A stretch of DNA of 58,138 nt from Bacteroidales bacterium (GCA_017962375.1 JAGCVJ010000003.1:1-58138), one strand, 5' to 3'. Shown: positions 1 through 6,017, counted from the stretch's first letter. The notes: generated from the letters alone by a model not told the origin. A program made the numbers and translations.

Positions 1-207
1 ATTGCAAAACAGGTACTTGGTGAAGATTGCGAGGAGTATTGCACCCTCGTGGAGGAGCCGCCTTACAAGGGTTACGATGTTGTAGCTTGTAACCCTAATG
101 AAGAGTTTTTGGGCAACCCTATGTACGTGCTGATAAAAGATGGCAAGGGGCACAGAGCCGAGGGGCAGGAATTGGATGACTTATTATTTAGGGAAATAGA
201 TGATTAG
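1..207 (+). CDS. Small unknown protein, copy 1 (5' end outside window)
   Basis: The reading frame is open from base 1 and ends at TAG 205-207, giving 68 residues of a truncated protein. The start lies upstream of the window. It matches the C-terminal part of the gene at 1060-1392 at an exact 1,185-base offset. The first 118 bases are identical between copies. Codons about 40-60 differ mostly by silent third-base changes (for example GTG/GTA, CTG/CTT, TAC/TAT), so this frame is translated and under purifying selection. The protein is acidic and ends in FREIDD. I do not recognise the family. Its stop overlaps the ATG of the next frame at 200 in an ATGATTAG arrangement, which suggests translational coupling. 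Confidence 0.75.
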   Translation: MAKQVLGEDCEEYCTLVEEPPYKGYDVVACNPNEEFLGNPMYVLIKDGKGHRAEGQELDDLLFREIDD

Positions 208-598
208 TTTATTAGAGACAATACTGATTAAGTCACGAGTAGGGCGTTATAAAGATAACGCTGAAAATCGTCGATTAAAGCGTGTGGGGCAACCCTATGG
301 AAATAAAAAGGAGGATGACAATAATGACACAGAAACAACCAAAGTACACAACAATGCCCACAGACAGTCCAGAAGACTTCCAGAGTTTGAAAATCTATAC
401 AAAAGCTGTGAGGGATTATCTGATAAACAAGTTAGGGACTTCCGAACAAGTCGCAGAGAGCTTAGTGAGGAAGAATTCAGCAGCCTTGGAGGGATACTGG
501 GAAGACAAATTGCCAGTGTCAGGAACGGCAACAGGGCTAATGCTCAATTTACTGTAAAGCATAAAAAATCGGGTACTGAGTTTAAGCTTTATTATTAA
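200..598 (+). CDS. Unknown basic protein, copy 1 of duplicated frame A
   Basis: This frame encodes 132 residues and its ATG overlaps the stop of the preceding gene, which suggests coupled translation. The N-terminal half is basic and low in complexity. The C-terminal part holds a segment FTVKHxKSGxEFKL that is shared with the second copy at 1385-1855. After base 557, where the competing frame stops, differences between copies fall mostly in this frame's third positions (CAT/CAC, TCG/TCC, GGT/GGC, GAG/GAA), so the frame appears to be translated there. The stop lies inside a 37-base direct repeat, so the original C-terminus may have been replaced by recombination. No family is recognised. A second frame, 324-557, runs inside it. 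Confidence 0.5.
   Translation: MISLLETILIKSRVGRYKDNAENRRLKRVGQPYGNKKEDDNNDTETTKVHNNAHRQSRRLPEFENLYKSCEGLSDKQVRDFRTSRRELSEEEFSSLGGILGRQIASVRNGNRANAQFTVKHKKSGTEFKLYY
324..557 (+). CDS. Alternative overlapping frame B, 77-aa helical protein, copy 1
   Basis: This frame lies entirely inside frame A (200-598), offset by one base. The proposed ATG at 324 has an AAGGAGG ribosome-binding sequence nine bases upstream, unusually strong for a Bacteroidota gene. The 77-residue product looks like a compact helical protein, with a Y-x3-A-x2-Y-L and LG-x-SEQV pattern and a hydrophobic C-terminus. The copy at 1509-1742 has the same length without gaps and shows several silent changes in this frame (TTG/TTA, CAA/CAG, GAG/GAA, ACG/ACA). 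It resembles the small unnamed Bacteroidales proteins found near mobile elements, but that is recollection, not a search. Whether A, B or both are made is unresolved. Confidence 0.45.
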   Translation: MTQKQPKYTTMPTDSPEDFQSLKIYTKAVRDYLINKLGTSEQVAESLVRKNSAALEGYWEDKLPVSGTATGLMLNLL

Positions 599-622
599 TA
601 AAAAAAACGGATGGTTAAAACT
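586..622 (+). repeat. 37-base direct repeat, left copy
   Basis: Bases 586-622 are identical to 1118-1154, including a run of eight A residues. The two copies lie in direct orientation and flank the gene at 673-1032. The left copy overlaps the end of frame A copy 1; the right copy is inside the gene at 1060-1392. It is a candidate recombination junction of the tandem duplication. Confidence 0.85.
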
Positions 623-672
623 TTTTAAGTAAAGCACATCATAAACCATTAACCAATAAATTCAACAAGCTT

Positions 673-1032
673 ATGAAAGCAAAAGACAAAACTGCCATTA
701 CAAAATCTGCACAGTTTGTGGAGGTGGCAGGCTACAGAATTGACAAAAACTATCCCGATTGGCCATTTGCCAAAGTTAAAGTGGATGGCCAGACACTTGA
801 AATTAACATTTGGGACTTGCTGAACAAGTACAGGGCACAGAAGTTGGACGATTACTTTGAGTTCTATACAGCCCCTTGCTTTGCCGATAGCGAAGCAGAG
901 AAAAAGAAATCCAAAGCCAAAATGAAGTGGGGTATGGATGGCCAGCCTACTGGTATTAAAAGTGATGAAGAATACATCGACATCCAGATGCAACTTTATG
1001 GCAGGGTTATTTTTACTCTTGATCCATACTAA
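673..1032 (+). CDS. Unknown protein between the direct repeats
   Basis: This encodes 119 residues and starts at ATG 673, with no signal peptide or membrane segment. The sequence is mixed alpha/beta in character, rich in Lys, Asp and aromatic residues, with a lysine-rich stretch around residues 77-84 (EKKKSKAK). It has no second copy in the window, although the modules on both sides are duplicates. It sits exactly between the two copies of the 37-base direct repeat, so loss or gain by recombination is possible. I do not recognise the family. An immunity or accessory role beside the duplicated genes would be speculation. Confidence 0.65.
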   Translation: MKAKDKTAITKSAQFVEVAGYRIDKNYPDWPFAKVKVDGQTLEINIWDLLNKYRAQKLDDYFEFYTAPCFADSEAEKKKSKAKMKWGMDGQPTGIKSDEEYIDIQMQLYGRVIFTLDPY

Positions 1033-1059
1033 TAGTGTTTTTACCTAAACAAAAAGATT

Positions 1060-1392
1060 ATGCAAATAGACGAATTGCGGAACCAGTTAATCCGCTACAA
1101 TAATGCCTATCGTGCAGGCTTTATTATTAATAAAAAAAACGGATGGTTAAAACTAATAAACTTTGGTGATATGACAAACATTGAAATTGCAAAACAGGTA
1201 CTTGGTGAAGATTGCGAGGAGTATTGCACCCTCGTGGAGGAGCCGCCTTACAAGGGTTACGATGTTGTAGCTTGTAACCCTAATGAAGAGTTTTTGGGCA
1301 ACCCAACGTATGTACTTATTAAGAATGGCAAGGGGCACATAGCTGTTGATGAGGAATATGATGACTTATTATTTAGGGAAATAGATGATTAG
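1060..1392 (+). CDS. Small unknown protein, copy 2
   Basis: This encodes up to 110 residues. Its last 68 codons are the intact second copy of the frame truncated at the window start. The first third (residues 1-37) spans the 37-base direct repeat at 1118-1154 and may have been joined on by recombination. An alternative start at ATG 1171 would give 73 residues and begin just before the duplicated part. Synonymous divergence from copy 1 in the region 1304-1363 supports translation. The stop overlaps the ATG of the next frame (ATGATTAG at 1385-1392). The function is unknown. Confidence 0.7.
   Translation: MQIDELRNQLIRYNNAYRAGFIINKKNGWLKLINFGDMTNIEIAKQVLGEDCEEYCTLVEEPPYKGYDVVACNPNEEFLGNPTYVLIKNGKGHIAVDEEYDDLLFREIDD
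1118..1154 (+). repeat. 37-base direct repeat, right copy
   Basis: Identical to 586-622 over 37 bases. Here it is read in frame as part of the 1060-1392 gene (peptide FIINKKNGWLKL). In the left copy the same peptide frame is also open but follows the stop of frame B. The separation is 532 bases from start to start. Confidence 0.85.
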
Positions 1393-1742
1393 TTTATTAG
1401 AGACAATACTGATTAAGTCGCGAGTAGGGCGTTATAAAGATAACGCTGAAAATCGTCGATTAAAGCGTGTGGGGCAACCCTATGGCAATAAAAAGGAGGA
1501 TGACAATAATGACAAAGAAGCAACCAAAGTACACAACAATGCCCACAGACAGTCCAGAAGACTTCCAGAGTTTAGAAGATTACAAGAAAGCTGTGAAAGC
1601 CTATCTGACGAAGAAGTTAGGAGTTTCAGAACAGGTCAGCGAGAGCTGGATGAAAAAGAGCGACAAAGCCTTGGAAGGATACTGGGAAGACAAATTGCCA
1701 GTGTCAGCAACAGCAACAGGGATAGCCAGAGGTTTACTGTAA
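1186..1742 (+). repeat. Second copy of duplicated module (matches 1-557)
   Basis: Bases 1186-1742 align with 1-557 with no gaps at a constant offset of 1,185, and similarity continues about 45 bases further. Identity is uneven: 1-118 is identical, 119-178 is diverged, about 180-385 is nearly identical, about 386-545 is strongly diverged, then it becomes similar again. A simple recent duplication would be uniformly similar, so the mosaic points to gene conversion or to diversifying segments inside a conserved frame. Confidence 0.85.
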
Positions 1743-1855
1743 AGCACGCCAAATCCGGCAATGAATTTAAGTTGTGGTTTGATGTAGAATCAAGATTGAT
1801 AACAATATGGCAAAGAGAAACTGTATTGTTGTCTGGGCATTATTTTGCTATCTAA
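1385..1855 (+). CDS. Unknown basic protein, copy 2 of duplicated frame A
   Basis: This encodes 156 residues and its ATG overlaps the stop of the upstream gene. It is the fuller of the two copies: after the shared FTVKHxKSGxEFKL segment it continues for about 26 residues that copy 1 lacks. In the overlap with frame B many differences from copy 1 are silent here (GAT/GAC, CTT/CTG, CGA/AGA, GAG/GAA). No signal peptide, membrane segment or known motif is visible. The C-terminal end could itself be truncated, because the sequence after base 1855 is non-coding and AT-rich. The family is not recognised. Confidence 0.5.
   Translation: MISLLETILIKSRVGRYKDNAENRRLKRVGQPYGNKKEDDNNDKEATKVHNNAHRQSRRLPEFRRLQESCESLSDEEVRSFRTGQRELDEKERQSLGRILGRQIASVSNSNRDSQRFTVKHAKSGNEFKLWFDVESRLITIWQRETVLLSGHYFAI
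1509..1742 (+). CDS. Alternative overlapping frame B, 77-aa helical protein, copy 2
   Basis: This is a 77-residue frame nested in 1385-1855, starting at ATG 1509 with AAGGAGG at 1493-1499. It aligns with copy 1 without gaps. By hand count over the overlap, differences fall roughly 12, 16 and 21 times in this frame's codon positions one, two and three. That is weak third-position bias, as expected if a second frame is also constrained. The product has several Lys/Glu-rich helices and ends in a hydrophobic segment. No function can be assigned. It is reported beside frame A because the sequence does not let me exclude either. Confidence 0.45.
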   Translation: MTKKQPKYTTMPTDSPEDFQSLEDYKKAVKAYLTKKLGVSEQVSESWMKKSDKALEGYWEDKLPVSATATGIARGLL

Positions 1856-1882
1856 CCCCACTTTAAGCCGTTTCAAAAATAT

Positions 1883-1914
1883 TTAAACGATTATAAACGT
1901 TTATACCCGTTTAA
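1883..1914. promoter_or_regulatory. 32-base interrupted palindrome with AAACG/CGTTT motifs
   Basis: Outer arms TTAAACG (1883-1889) and CGTTTAA (1908-1914) enclose a perfect 12-base palindrome ATAAACGTTTAT (1893-1904). Only the two 3-base spacers break the symmetry. AAACG elements begin at 1885 and 1895 and CGTTT elements at 1898 and 1908, each pair one helical turn apart. It lies in the 173-base gap between the duplicated module and the XRE gene. It could be an operator or a recombination or replication site; there is no T-tract, so a terminator is unlikely. Confidence 0.5.
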
Positions 1915-1962
1915 GTTTCGGATTCTCTTTTTGCAATTTCTTTTCTTTGTTGCGCTGCAAAT

Positions 1963-1984
1963 ATGTCAACATATAGGTTGATAT
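1963..1984. promoter_or_regulatory. Inverted repeat upstream of XRE gene, candidate operator
   Basis: ATGTCAAC (1963-1970) and GTTGATAT (1977-1984) are inverted repeats with one mismatch around a 6-base spacer, ending 44 bases before the ATG of the XRE-type gene. Genes of this class are commonly autorepressed from such sites; that role is inferred. Confidence 0.4.
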
Positions 1985-2028
1985 TTGGGCTATAATTGTT
2001 AAAGTTTTTTTAGATAACAATAACGACG

Positions 2029-2415
2029 ATGACAGACAAACAATTACAAATACTTGAAGCGCACGAGATCCATACTGATTGGCGAAAAAGATCGGACTGG
2101 AGGAGAACCAACAAGTTTTGGCTGAGATATTCTCGTGCCATAGCATTAAAGGTCTTGCATAGGCTGGACGAACTGAAAATGACGCAGAGGACACTTGCCA
2201 AGAATCTTAATTGTTCTCCTCAATATGTATCAAAGCTTCTTAAGGGCCAGGCAAATATGACTCTTGAAACGATAGCTCTCCTTGAGATTATTCTTGACCT
2301 TGATTTGGTCAATTCTTCTTTTTCTGTTGCTAAGAGTTACAATATATCTGATGACTCATCCAGGATTGTCGCCGAGCCGTCAAAGTCGCTGAGTTTGCAA
2401 AAAAAGCAGGGCTGA
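2029..2415 (+). CDS. XRE-family helix-turn-helix DNA-binding protein
   Basis: This encodes 128 residues. Residues about 38-95 form an XRE/Cro-type helix-turn-helix: the KMTQRTLAKNLNCSPQYVSKLLKGQ stretch (about residues 50-74) contains the turn (LAKNLNCS) and recognition helix (PQYVSKLL). The N-terminal third is Trp- and Arg-rich, as in a widespread Bacteroidota family of short XRE proteins resembling HigA-type antitoxins. No toxin gene is adjacent. The C-terminal tail after about residue 100 is Ser-rich and overlaps, in another frame, a remnant of a second helix-turn-helix gene, so the tail may be an artefact of gene fusion. An inverted repeat at 1963-1984 may be its operator. It probably acts as a repressor of its own or of neighbouring accessory genes. 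Confidence 0.8.
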   Translation: MTDKQLQILEAHEIHTDWRKRSDWRRTNKFWLRYSRAIALKVLHRLDELKMTQRTLAKNLNCSPQYVSKLLKGQANMTLETIALLEIILDLDLVNSSFSVAKSYNISDDSSRIVAEPSKSLSLQKKQG

Positions 2416-2520
2416 ATGCAACCCTGCTAAGAAACTATATTAATGGCTTCAAGACTCCTTCCAAAGAAAGGGAGAAACTGATTCTTCAGAAAATCAAAGA
2501 ATTGGGAGAGGAGTACGTGT
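2352..2520 (+). pseudogene. Remnant of a second small helix-turn-helix gene
   Basis: A frame with no start codon (open from TGA 2349-2351) reads as a convincing C-terminal helix-turn-helix: VAEFAKKAGLNATLLRNYIN, then a TPSKEREK-like helix and a Lys/Glu-rich tail. It overlaps the 3' end of the XRE gene in a different frame and runs into the 3' end of the leftward gene at 2486. Similar domains end small DUF2442-type or antitoxin-like proteins in Bacteroidota. I read it as the surviving 3' end of a gene whose 5' part was lost or fused out of frame. Confidence 0.45.
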
Positions 2521-2953
2521 CGGTTTCGTCGTCCGGGAGCTGGCCTGTGCCGTTGCAGTCCGGGCAGCGGAATTCTATGTAGCCTTTCTTGTCGCAGGTC
2601 ATGCAGCGGTTATGGCCTTCTCCGTTGCAGACAGTGCAGGTGATCTGGCCGGTAGCCTTGCATCTTTCACAGTCAAAGTAGCCCTTTCCGCCGCACTTGA
2701 CGCAGTTAGGGTTTATGCCGTGGCAGTGAGGGCAGACAATGGTGCGGCTGCCTCCGCAGAAGGTGCATCTGATCATCTTGCTGCCGTTGCAGGTAAGGCA
2801 CTGCGTGTAGCCCAGGCCTTTGCAGGAGTAGCATTCATTGCGGTCCATTCCGGTGCCTTTGCACCTTTCGCAGACTTTATCCATGCTCAGCAGCACAAAG
2901 GCGCCCAATATTGCCGCAAGGCACATTCCGGTTGTTCTCAAGAATCTTTTCAT
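2486..2953 (-). CDS. Membrane-anchored or exported protein with ten CxxC zinc-ribbon motifs (DnaJ-like cysteine-rich domain)
   Basis: This encodes 155 residues. Residues 1-25 form a signal peptide or membrane anchor. The rest is an array of about ten CxxC motifs, many in the CxxCxGxG form of the DnaJ zinc-binding domain (CERCKGTG, CYSCKGLG, CVKCGGKG, CTVCNGEG, CPDCNGTG). DnaJ itself has four; here there is no J domain and no substrate-binding domain. If paired, the motifs would bind about five zinc ions and make a rigid ladder. Location outside the cytoplasm is unusual for this fold. It lies 38 bases downstream of the MORN gene on the same strand and is probably co-transcribed. The role is unknown. 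Confidence 0.85.
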   Translation of the reverse strand: MKRFLRTTGMCLAAILGAFVLLSMDKVCERCKGTGMDRNECYSCKGLGYTQCLTCNGSKMIRCTFCGGSRTIVCPHCHGINPNCVKCGGKGYFDCERCKATGQITCTVCNGEGHNRCMTCDKKGYIEFRCPDCNGTGQLPDDETDTYSSPNSLIF

Positions 2954-2991
2954 AGTATCTATCTGTTTTTTGTTTTATTATTTACTTGTGT

Positions 2992-3960
2992 CTATTTACC
3001 AATAAAATCGCCATCTTTCCACTGCCCTTGATGTTCTATTGTAACTCCGTCTTCCTTGTAGGAGGTGCCGTAGCCGTCGAACTTTCCTGCTTTGAAGTTA
3101 CCTTTGTAGATAAGCTTGCCATTCTCGTCATACCATACTCCGTAGCCTTGAGCAGAGCTCACAGTCTTGCCTTCTTCGTCTGTGAAAAGCGCAACGGTGC
3201 CTTCAAATTTCTTGACGCCGTTTTCATAGTATCTGACTACCTGTCCGCAAGGAAGGTCTTTTGAAAAATCTCCTTTGGCGCGGATATTTCCGTTTTGGTA
3301 ATACCATATGCCCTGGCCTTCCCAAATGCCATTCACAAAGTCTCCTTCATACATTTTGCCGCCGCCGTCAAAATACTCTGTTCCGTGGCCGTCCAATCTA
3401 TAGCCGTTGGAGAAGGTTCCGGTATATTCTATGCTTCCGCTCTTGTAATAGGATGTTCCAGGTCCATTTGGCTGGTCGTCCATAACCTGTCCTGTATATT
3501 CAACCTTGCCGTCCGGGTAATAATACGTTCCTTGACCTTCCGGGCTGTCTTCTATCCATTGTCCGGTGTAAATTTTTGTTCCGTCTTCTTCACGATAAGA
3601 GGTTCCAACTCCTTCAAAATAGCCATCCTTGAAAGTGCCTTCATAGCACTTGAAACCATTTTCCCAGTACGCCTCTCCGTAGCCGTTCATATATCCCTCT
3701 TTCCACTGGCCGGCGTATTCCAGCTTCCCGTTTTCGAAATAGGATGTGCCGGTGCCGTGGAACTGGCCGTCTTTGAACATGCCTTCATATTCCTTGTTTC
3801 CGTTGGCATAGTACATTATTCCCTTGCCGTTTGGTATGTTGTTGGAGACTTCTCCCACATATTTGCCGCCGCTTTTTGCAGGGAGTGTCTGCACGTTGTT
3901 TTGTGAATAGCAAATCGCTGAGAAAAGAATCAGAATATAAAAGATTGACAGACGTTTCAT
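2992..3960 (-). CDS. Secreted MORN-repeat protein
   Basis: This encodes 322 residues. A signal peptide spans residues 1 to about 19 (hydrophobic core FYILILFSA, cleavage near CYS|Q). The mature part is an unbroken array of roughly a dozen MORN-like repeats of about 23 residues, with the pattern G-x-G-x2-Y-x2-G-x3-Y-x-G. Such repeats form an elongated beta-sheet; in bacteria they are usually antitoxin-like or surface proteins of unknown function. No catalytic motif is present. The gene is divergent from hpf and immediately upstream of the cysteine-rich gene, suggesting a two-gene transcript. A TACTTTTG element is visible on the minus strand in the upstream gap but no good -33 element. Confidence 0.85.
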   Translation of the reverse strand: MKRLSIFYILILFSAICYSQNNVQTLPAKSGGKYVGEVSNNIPNGKGIMYYANGNKEYEGMFKDGQFHGTGTSYFENGKLEYAGQWKEGYMNGYGEAYWENGFKCYEGTFKDGYFEGVGTSYREEDGTKIYTGQWIEDSPEGQGTYYYPDGKVEYTGQVMDDQPNGPGTSYYKSGSIEYTGTFSNGYRLDGHGTEYFDGGGKMYEGDFVNGIWEGQGIWYYQNGNIRAKGDFSKDLPCGQVVRYYENGVKKFEGTVALFTDEEGKTVSSAQGYGVWYDENGKLIYKGNFKAGKFDGYGTSYKEDGVTIEHQGQWKDGDFIGK

Positions 3961-4008
3961 GACAGTGTTTTTTTGTTCTCTCTACAAAAGTATAAAAATA
4001 GTGCCAGG

Positions 4009-4040
4009 TTTTGCTGTTCGGCTTCTTTTTTGTATATTTA
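4009..4040 (+). promoter_or_regulatory. Predicted Bacteroidota promoter of hpf
   Basis: TTTTG at 4009-4013 and TATATTTA at 4033-4040 are separated by 19 bases, one mismatch from the TAnnTTTG consensus. The ATG at 4076 lies 36 bases downstream. Confidence 0.6.
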
Positions 4041-4075
4041 CAATACAGTTTAACCAATTAAATAGGAGGATGATT

Positions 4076-4369
4076 ATGGAAATTAGAATCCAATCAGTTA
4101 AGTTTGATGCAGATGAGAAACTTCTTGCATTTGTAGAGAAGAAGGTTGAAAAGCTGGAAAAGTTCTTCGACGGTTTTATGGAGGCTGACGTTGTGCTTAG
4201 CCTGCTTCCGGACCAGCTGAACAAGGAGTGCAAAATCAAACTTCAGGTTCCTACAGACGACATTATCGTAACCAGAAATGCCAAGAGCTTTGAGGATGCC
4301 GTTGTAGATTGTGTAGATGTGCTTAAGGGTCAGCTGGTTAAGCTAAAGGAAAAGAAGTTCGGCAGATAA
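4076..4369 (+). CDS. hpf: Ribosome hibernation-promoting factor, short form
   Basis: This encodes 97 residues. It matches the HPF/YfiA fold: an N-terminal MEIRIQSVKFDAD strand followed by a Lys/Glu-rich helix (EKKVEKLEKFF), then the strand-rich core and a C-terminal helix ending in KKFGR. HPF binds the 30S decoding region in stationary phase and helps store ribosomes as inactive particles. The length fits the short form, without the C-terminal dimerisation domain of long HPF. I chose ATG 4076 over the in-frame ATG 4070 because it fits the family start and follows an AGGAGG sequence. It is monocistronic and converges on lplA. Confidence 0.9.
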   Translation: MEIRIQSVKFDADEKLLAFVEKKVEKLEKFFDGFMEADVVLSLLPDQLNKECKIKLQVPTDDIIVTRNAKSFEDAVVDCVDVLKGQLVKLKEKKFGR

Positions 4370-4371
4370 GA

Positions 4372-4398
4372 GTAAGCTTGTCAGAAGAACAAGCTTAC
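4372..4398. terminator. Hairpin between convergent hpf and lplA
   Basis: A perfect 10-base inverted repeat, GTAAGCTTGT at 4372-4381 and ACAAGCTTAC at 4389-4398, has a 7-base loop. It begins just after the hpf stop and includes the lplA stop. No U-tract follows on either strand, so it may stabilise 3' ends more than terminate by itself. Confidence 0.45.
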
Positions 4399-5385
4399 GA
4401 AATCTTCTGAATCAATACCCGCAAAATAGGCGCCTAATTCAAGGGTGCCTATTTTCTTTTTTATGTCTTCCCTGGAGTGAGGGGTGCCAATGAGTTTTTT
4501 CGCGAATTCTTCAGTGGGGCGGGTGAAGAAATAGTCTCCCCTGATGTCCGCTCCGGCAATCTTGCCGTCTTTAATGTTCAGGTAAAGTTCAACGATGCCG
4601 GACGGGAATCTTCTGGTGTTGCTGAAGGTATAGCTCGGGCTCTTTCCGTAGTTCCACTCGTCTGTGGCATAGCGGCTTGCCTTCAGGTTTTCTATCTGCC
4701 GAAGCTGCTCTTTTGTGAAAGAGTACGGAGTGATGTCTTTCAGATGGGAGCAGACGTAGCTGCCTATGAAATCTTTGAACCAGATTATGTCGGCGTTTTT
4801 GTCTGGAAGATGCTCTTTAATGTTGGTCACTCTCTTGACGTTGCTTTTTACGGCTTTGCCTATGAATTTCTCGGGCCTTGGCTTGAGGGCTTTGGAGAGG
4901 TCTGTCTTGCTTACGTCATACATCAGGGTTCCGTGCATAAGAACTCTGTTTTTGTATTTGCAGATAGCGTTGCCGGAGAATTTCATTCCGTCTATGGCCA
5001 GGTCGTTTCTTCCTTGCAGGCAGGCGTTTACGCCAATAATGCGGAGGGCTTCCACAATGGGGGAAGTGAAGCGGTGGAACATGTCGGAGGTGTCCAGGCT
5101 TTCGCGAGCGCTTTGTCTGGGAGTGGTCTGTATGAAGGTGAAATTGAGGTTGCCCAGGTCGTGGAAGACGGCGCCTCCTCCCGTAAGTCTCCTGACTACC
5201 GGAATGTTATGCTTTGAGGTGAATTCCGTATCTATCTCAGCGATGGTGTTCTGGTATCTTCCGACTATGATTGACGGGGAGTTTCTCCAAAGGCGGAAAA
5301 TGTCCTGGTCCATAGACTTGAGCAGAAACTCTTCCTCAGCCAGGTTGAAACAAGGGTCGGTGGATATGTCCGAGATGTAAAACAT
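4381..5385 (-). CDS. lplA: Lipoate--protein ligase A
   Basis: This encodes 334 residues. It shows the biotin/lipoate ligase core: RRLTGGGAVFHDLGNLNFTF around residues 68-87 (the conserved RRxxGGGxVxHD loop) and GMKFSGNAICKYKNRVLMHG, with the catalytic-lysine region in the middle. It attaches lipoate to the E2 and H subunits of oxoacid dehydrogenases and glycine cleavage. ATG 5385 is the start: it overlaps the stop of the PAP2 gene (TGATG), and longer frames upstream only read antisense through that gene. It is the last gene of the hpt-adk-obg-PAP2-lplA operon. Confidence 0.9.
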   Translation of the reverse strand: MFYISDISTDPCFNLAEEEFLLKSMDQDIFRLWRNSPSIIVGRYQNTIAEIDTEFTSKHNIPVVRRLTGGGAVFHDLGNLNFTFIQTTPRQSARESLDTSDMFHRFTSPIVEALRIIGVNACLQGRNDLAIDGMKFSGNAICKYKNRVLMHGTLMYDVSKTDLSKALKPRPEKFIGKAVKSNVKRVTNIKEHLPDKNADIIWFKDFIGSYVCSHLKDITPYSFTKEQLRQIENLKASRYATDEWNYGKSPSYTFSNTRRFPSGIVELYLNIKDGKIAGADIRGDYFFTRPTEEFAKKLIGTPHSREDIKKKIGTLELGAYFAGIDSEDFVSLFF

Positions 5386-6008
5386 CAGCGTCTGATTTCC
5401 CTGATCAGGTACCTGTTGGCAAGGAAGCAGATCAGAGCTGAGAAGATCAGGTAAACAAAGAGTCCTACGACAATTCCGCAAACGGCGCCGCCAAGCACAT
5501 CGCCGAGGAAATGGCGGGCCAGATACACTCTGCTGTAGCATACGGCCGCCGTCAGCAGGAACATCAAGAATGTGAACAGCTTGCGTTTTACAAACAGAGA
5601 GGAAACCATAGCCAGACCTGCCAGGTTGGCGGCGTGGTTGGAAATGAAGCTGTAAGCTCCGCCCTTGCCGTCAGGGGTGCGGACAAGATCCCAGACATAG
5701 AAGTCATAGCCCGGTCTGAGGCGCTGGAAATAAGGCTTTATGATTTCGTCTCCTGTTTTGTCTATGATGAAAACTGTGGCCACACAAGCAAGAACAATCA
5801 TAAGGACCATCAGCCAGCTGTTGAAGAATTCCCTTCTTCGGATCTTGAAGGTTTTTCTCCCCAGTATGTAGAGGAGCATCATCACATATACGGGAATCAG
5901 GGCGTATTTGTTGGACAAGAAAATCATGACATTGTCCAAAAACTCGGAATGGAGGCCGTTAATGGCTACCGTTATGCTCCTGTCAAGATTAATGAGATTG
6001 TCAATCAT
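5385..6008 (-). CDS. PAP2-family membrane phosphatase
   Basis: This encodes 207 residues with about five hydrophobic membrane segments. All three acid phosphatase motifs are present: K-x6-RP at residues 91-99, an SNH motif at 123-125 (usually SGH) and SR-x5-H-x3-D at 159-170. Members dephosphorylate undecaprenyl diphosphate, phosphatidylglycerol phosphate or lipid A. The substrate cannot be read from sequence; undecaprenyl-diphosphate recycling is a reasonable guess. It sits nine bases after obg and overlaps lplA by one base. Confidence 0.85.
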   Translation of the reverse strand: MIDNLINLDRSITVAINGLHSEFLDNVMIFLSNKYALIPVYVMMLLYILGRKTFKIRRREFFNSWLMVLMIVLACVATVFIIDKTGDEIIKPYFQRLRPGYDFYVWDLVRTPDGKGGAYSFISNHAANLAGLAMVSSLFVKRKLFTFLMFLLTAAVCYSRVYLARHFLGDVLGGAVCGIVVGLFVYLIFSALICFLANRYLIREIRR

Positions 6009-6017
6009 AATGCAGCT

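Noticed and set aside
540-560. Programmed frameshift from frame B into frame A considered
   Set aside because: No slippery heptamer in the correct phase is visible near the B stop in either copy.
3295-3906. Long open frame on the plus strand across the MORN gene
   Set aside because: It is antisense to an obvious repeat protein with a signal peptide; repeats create long open shadow frames.
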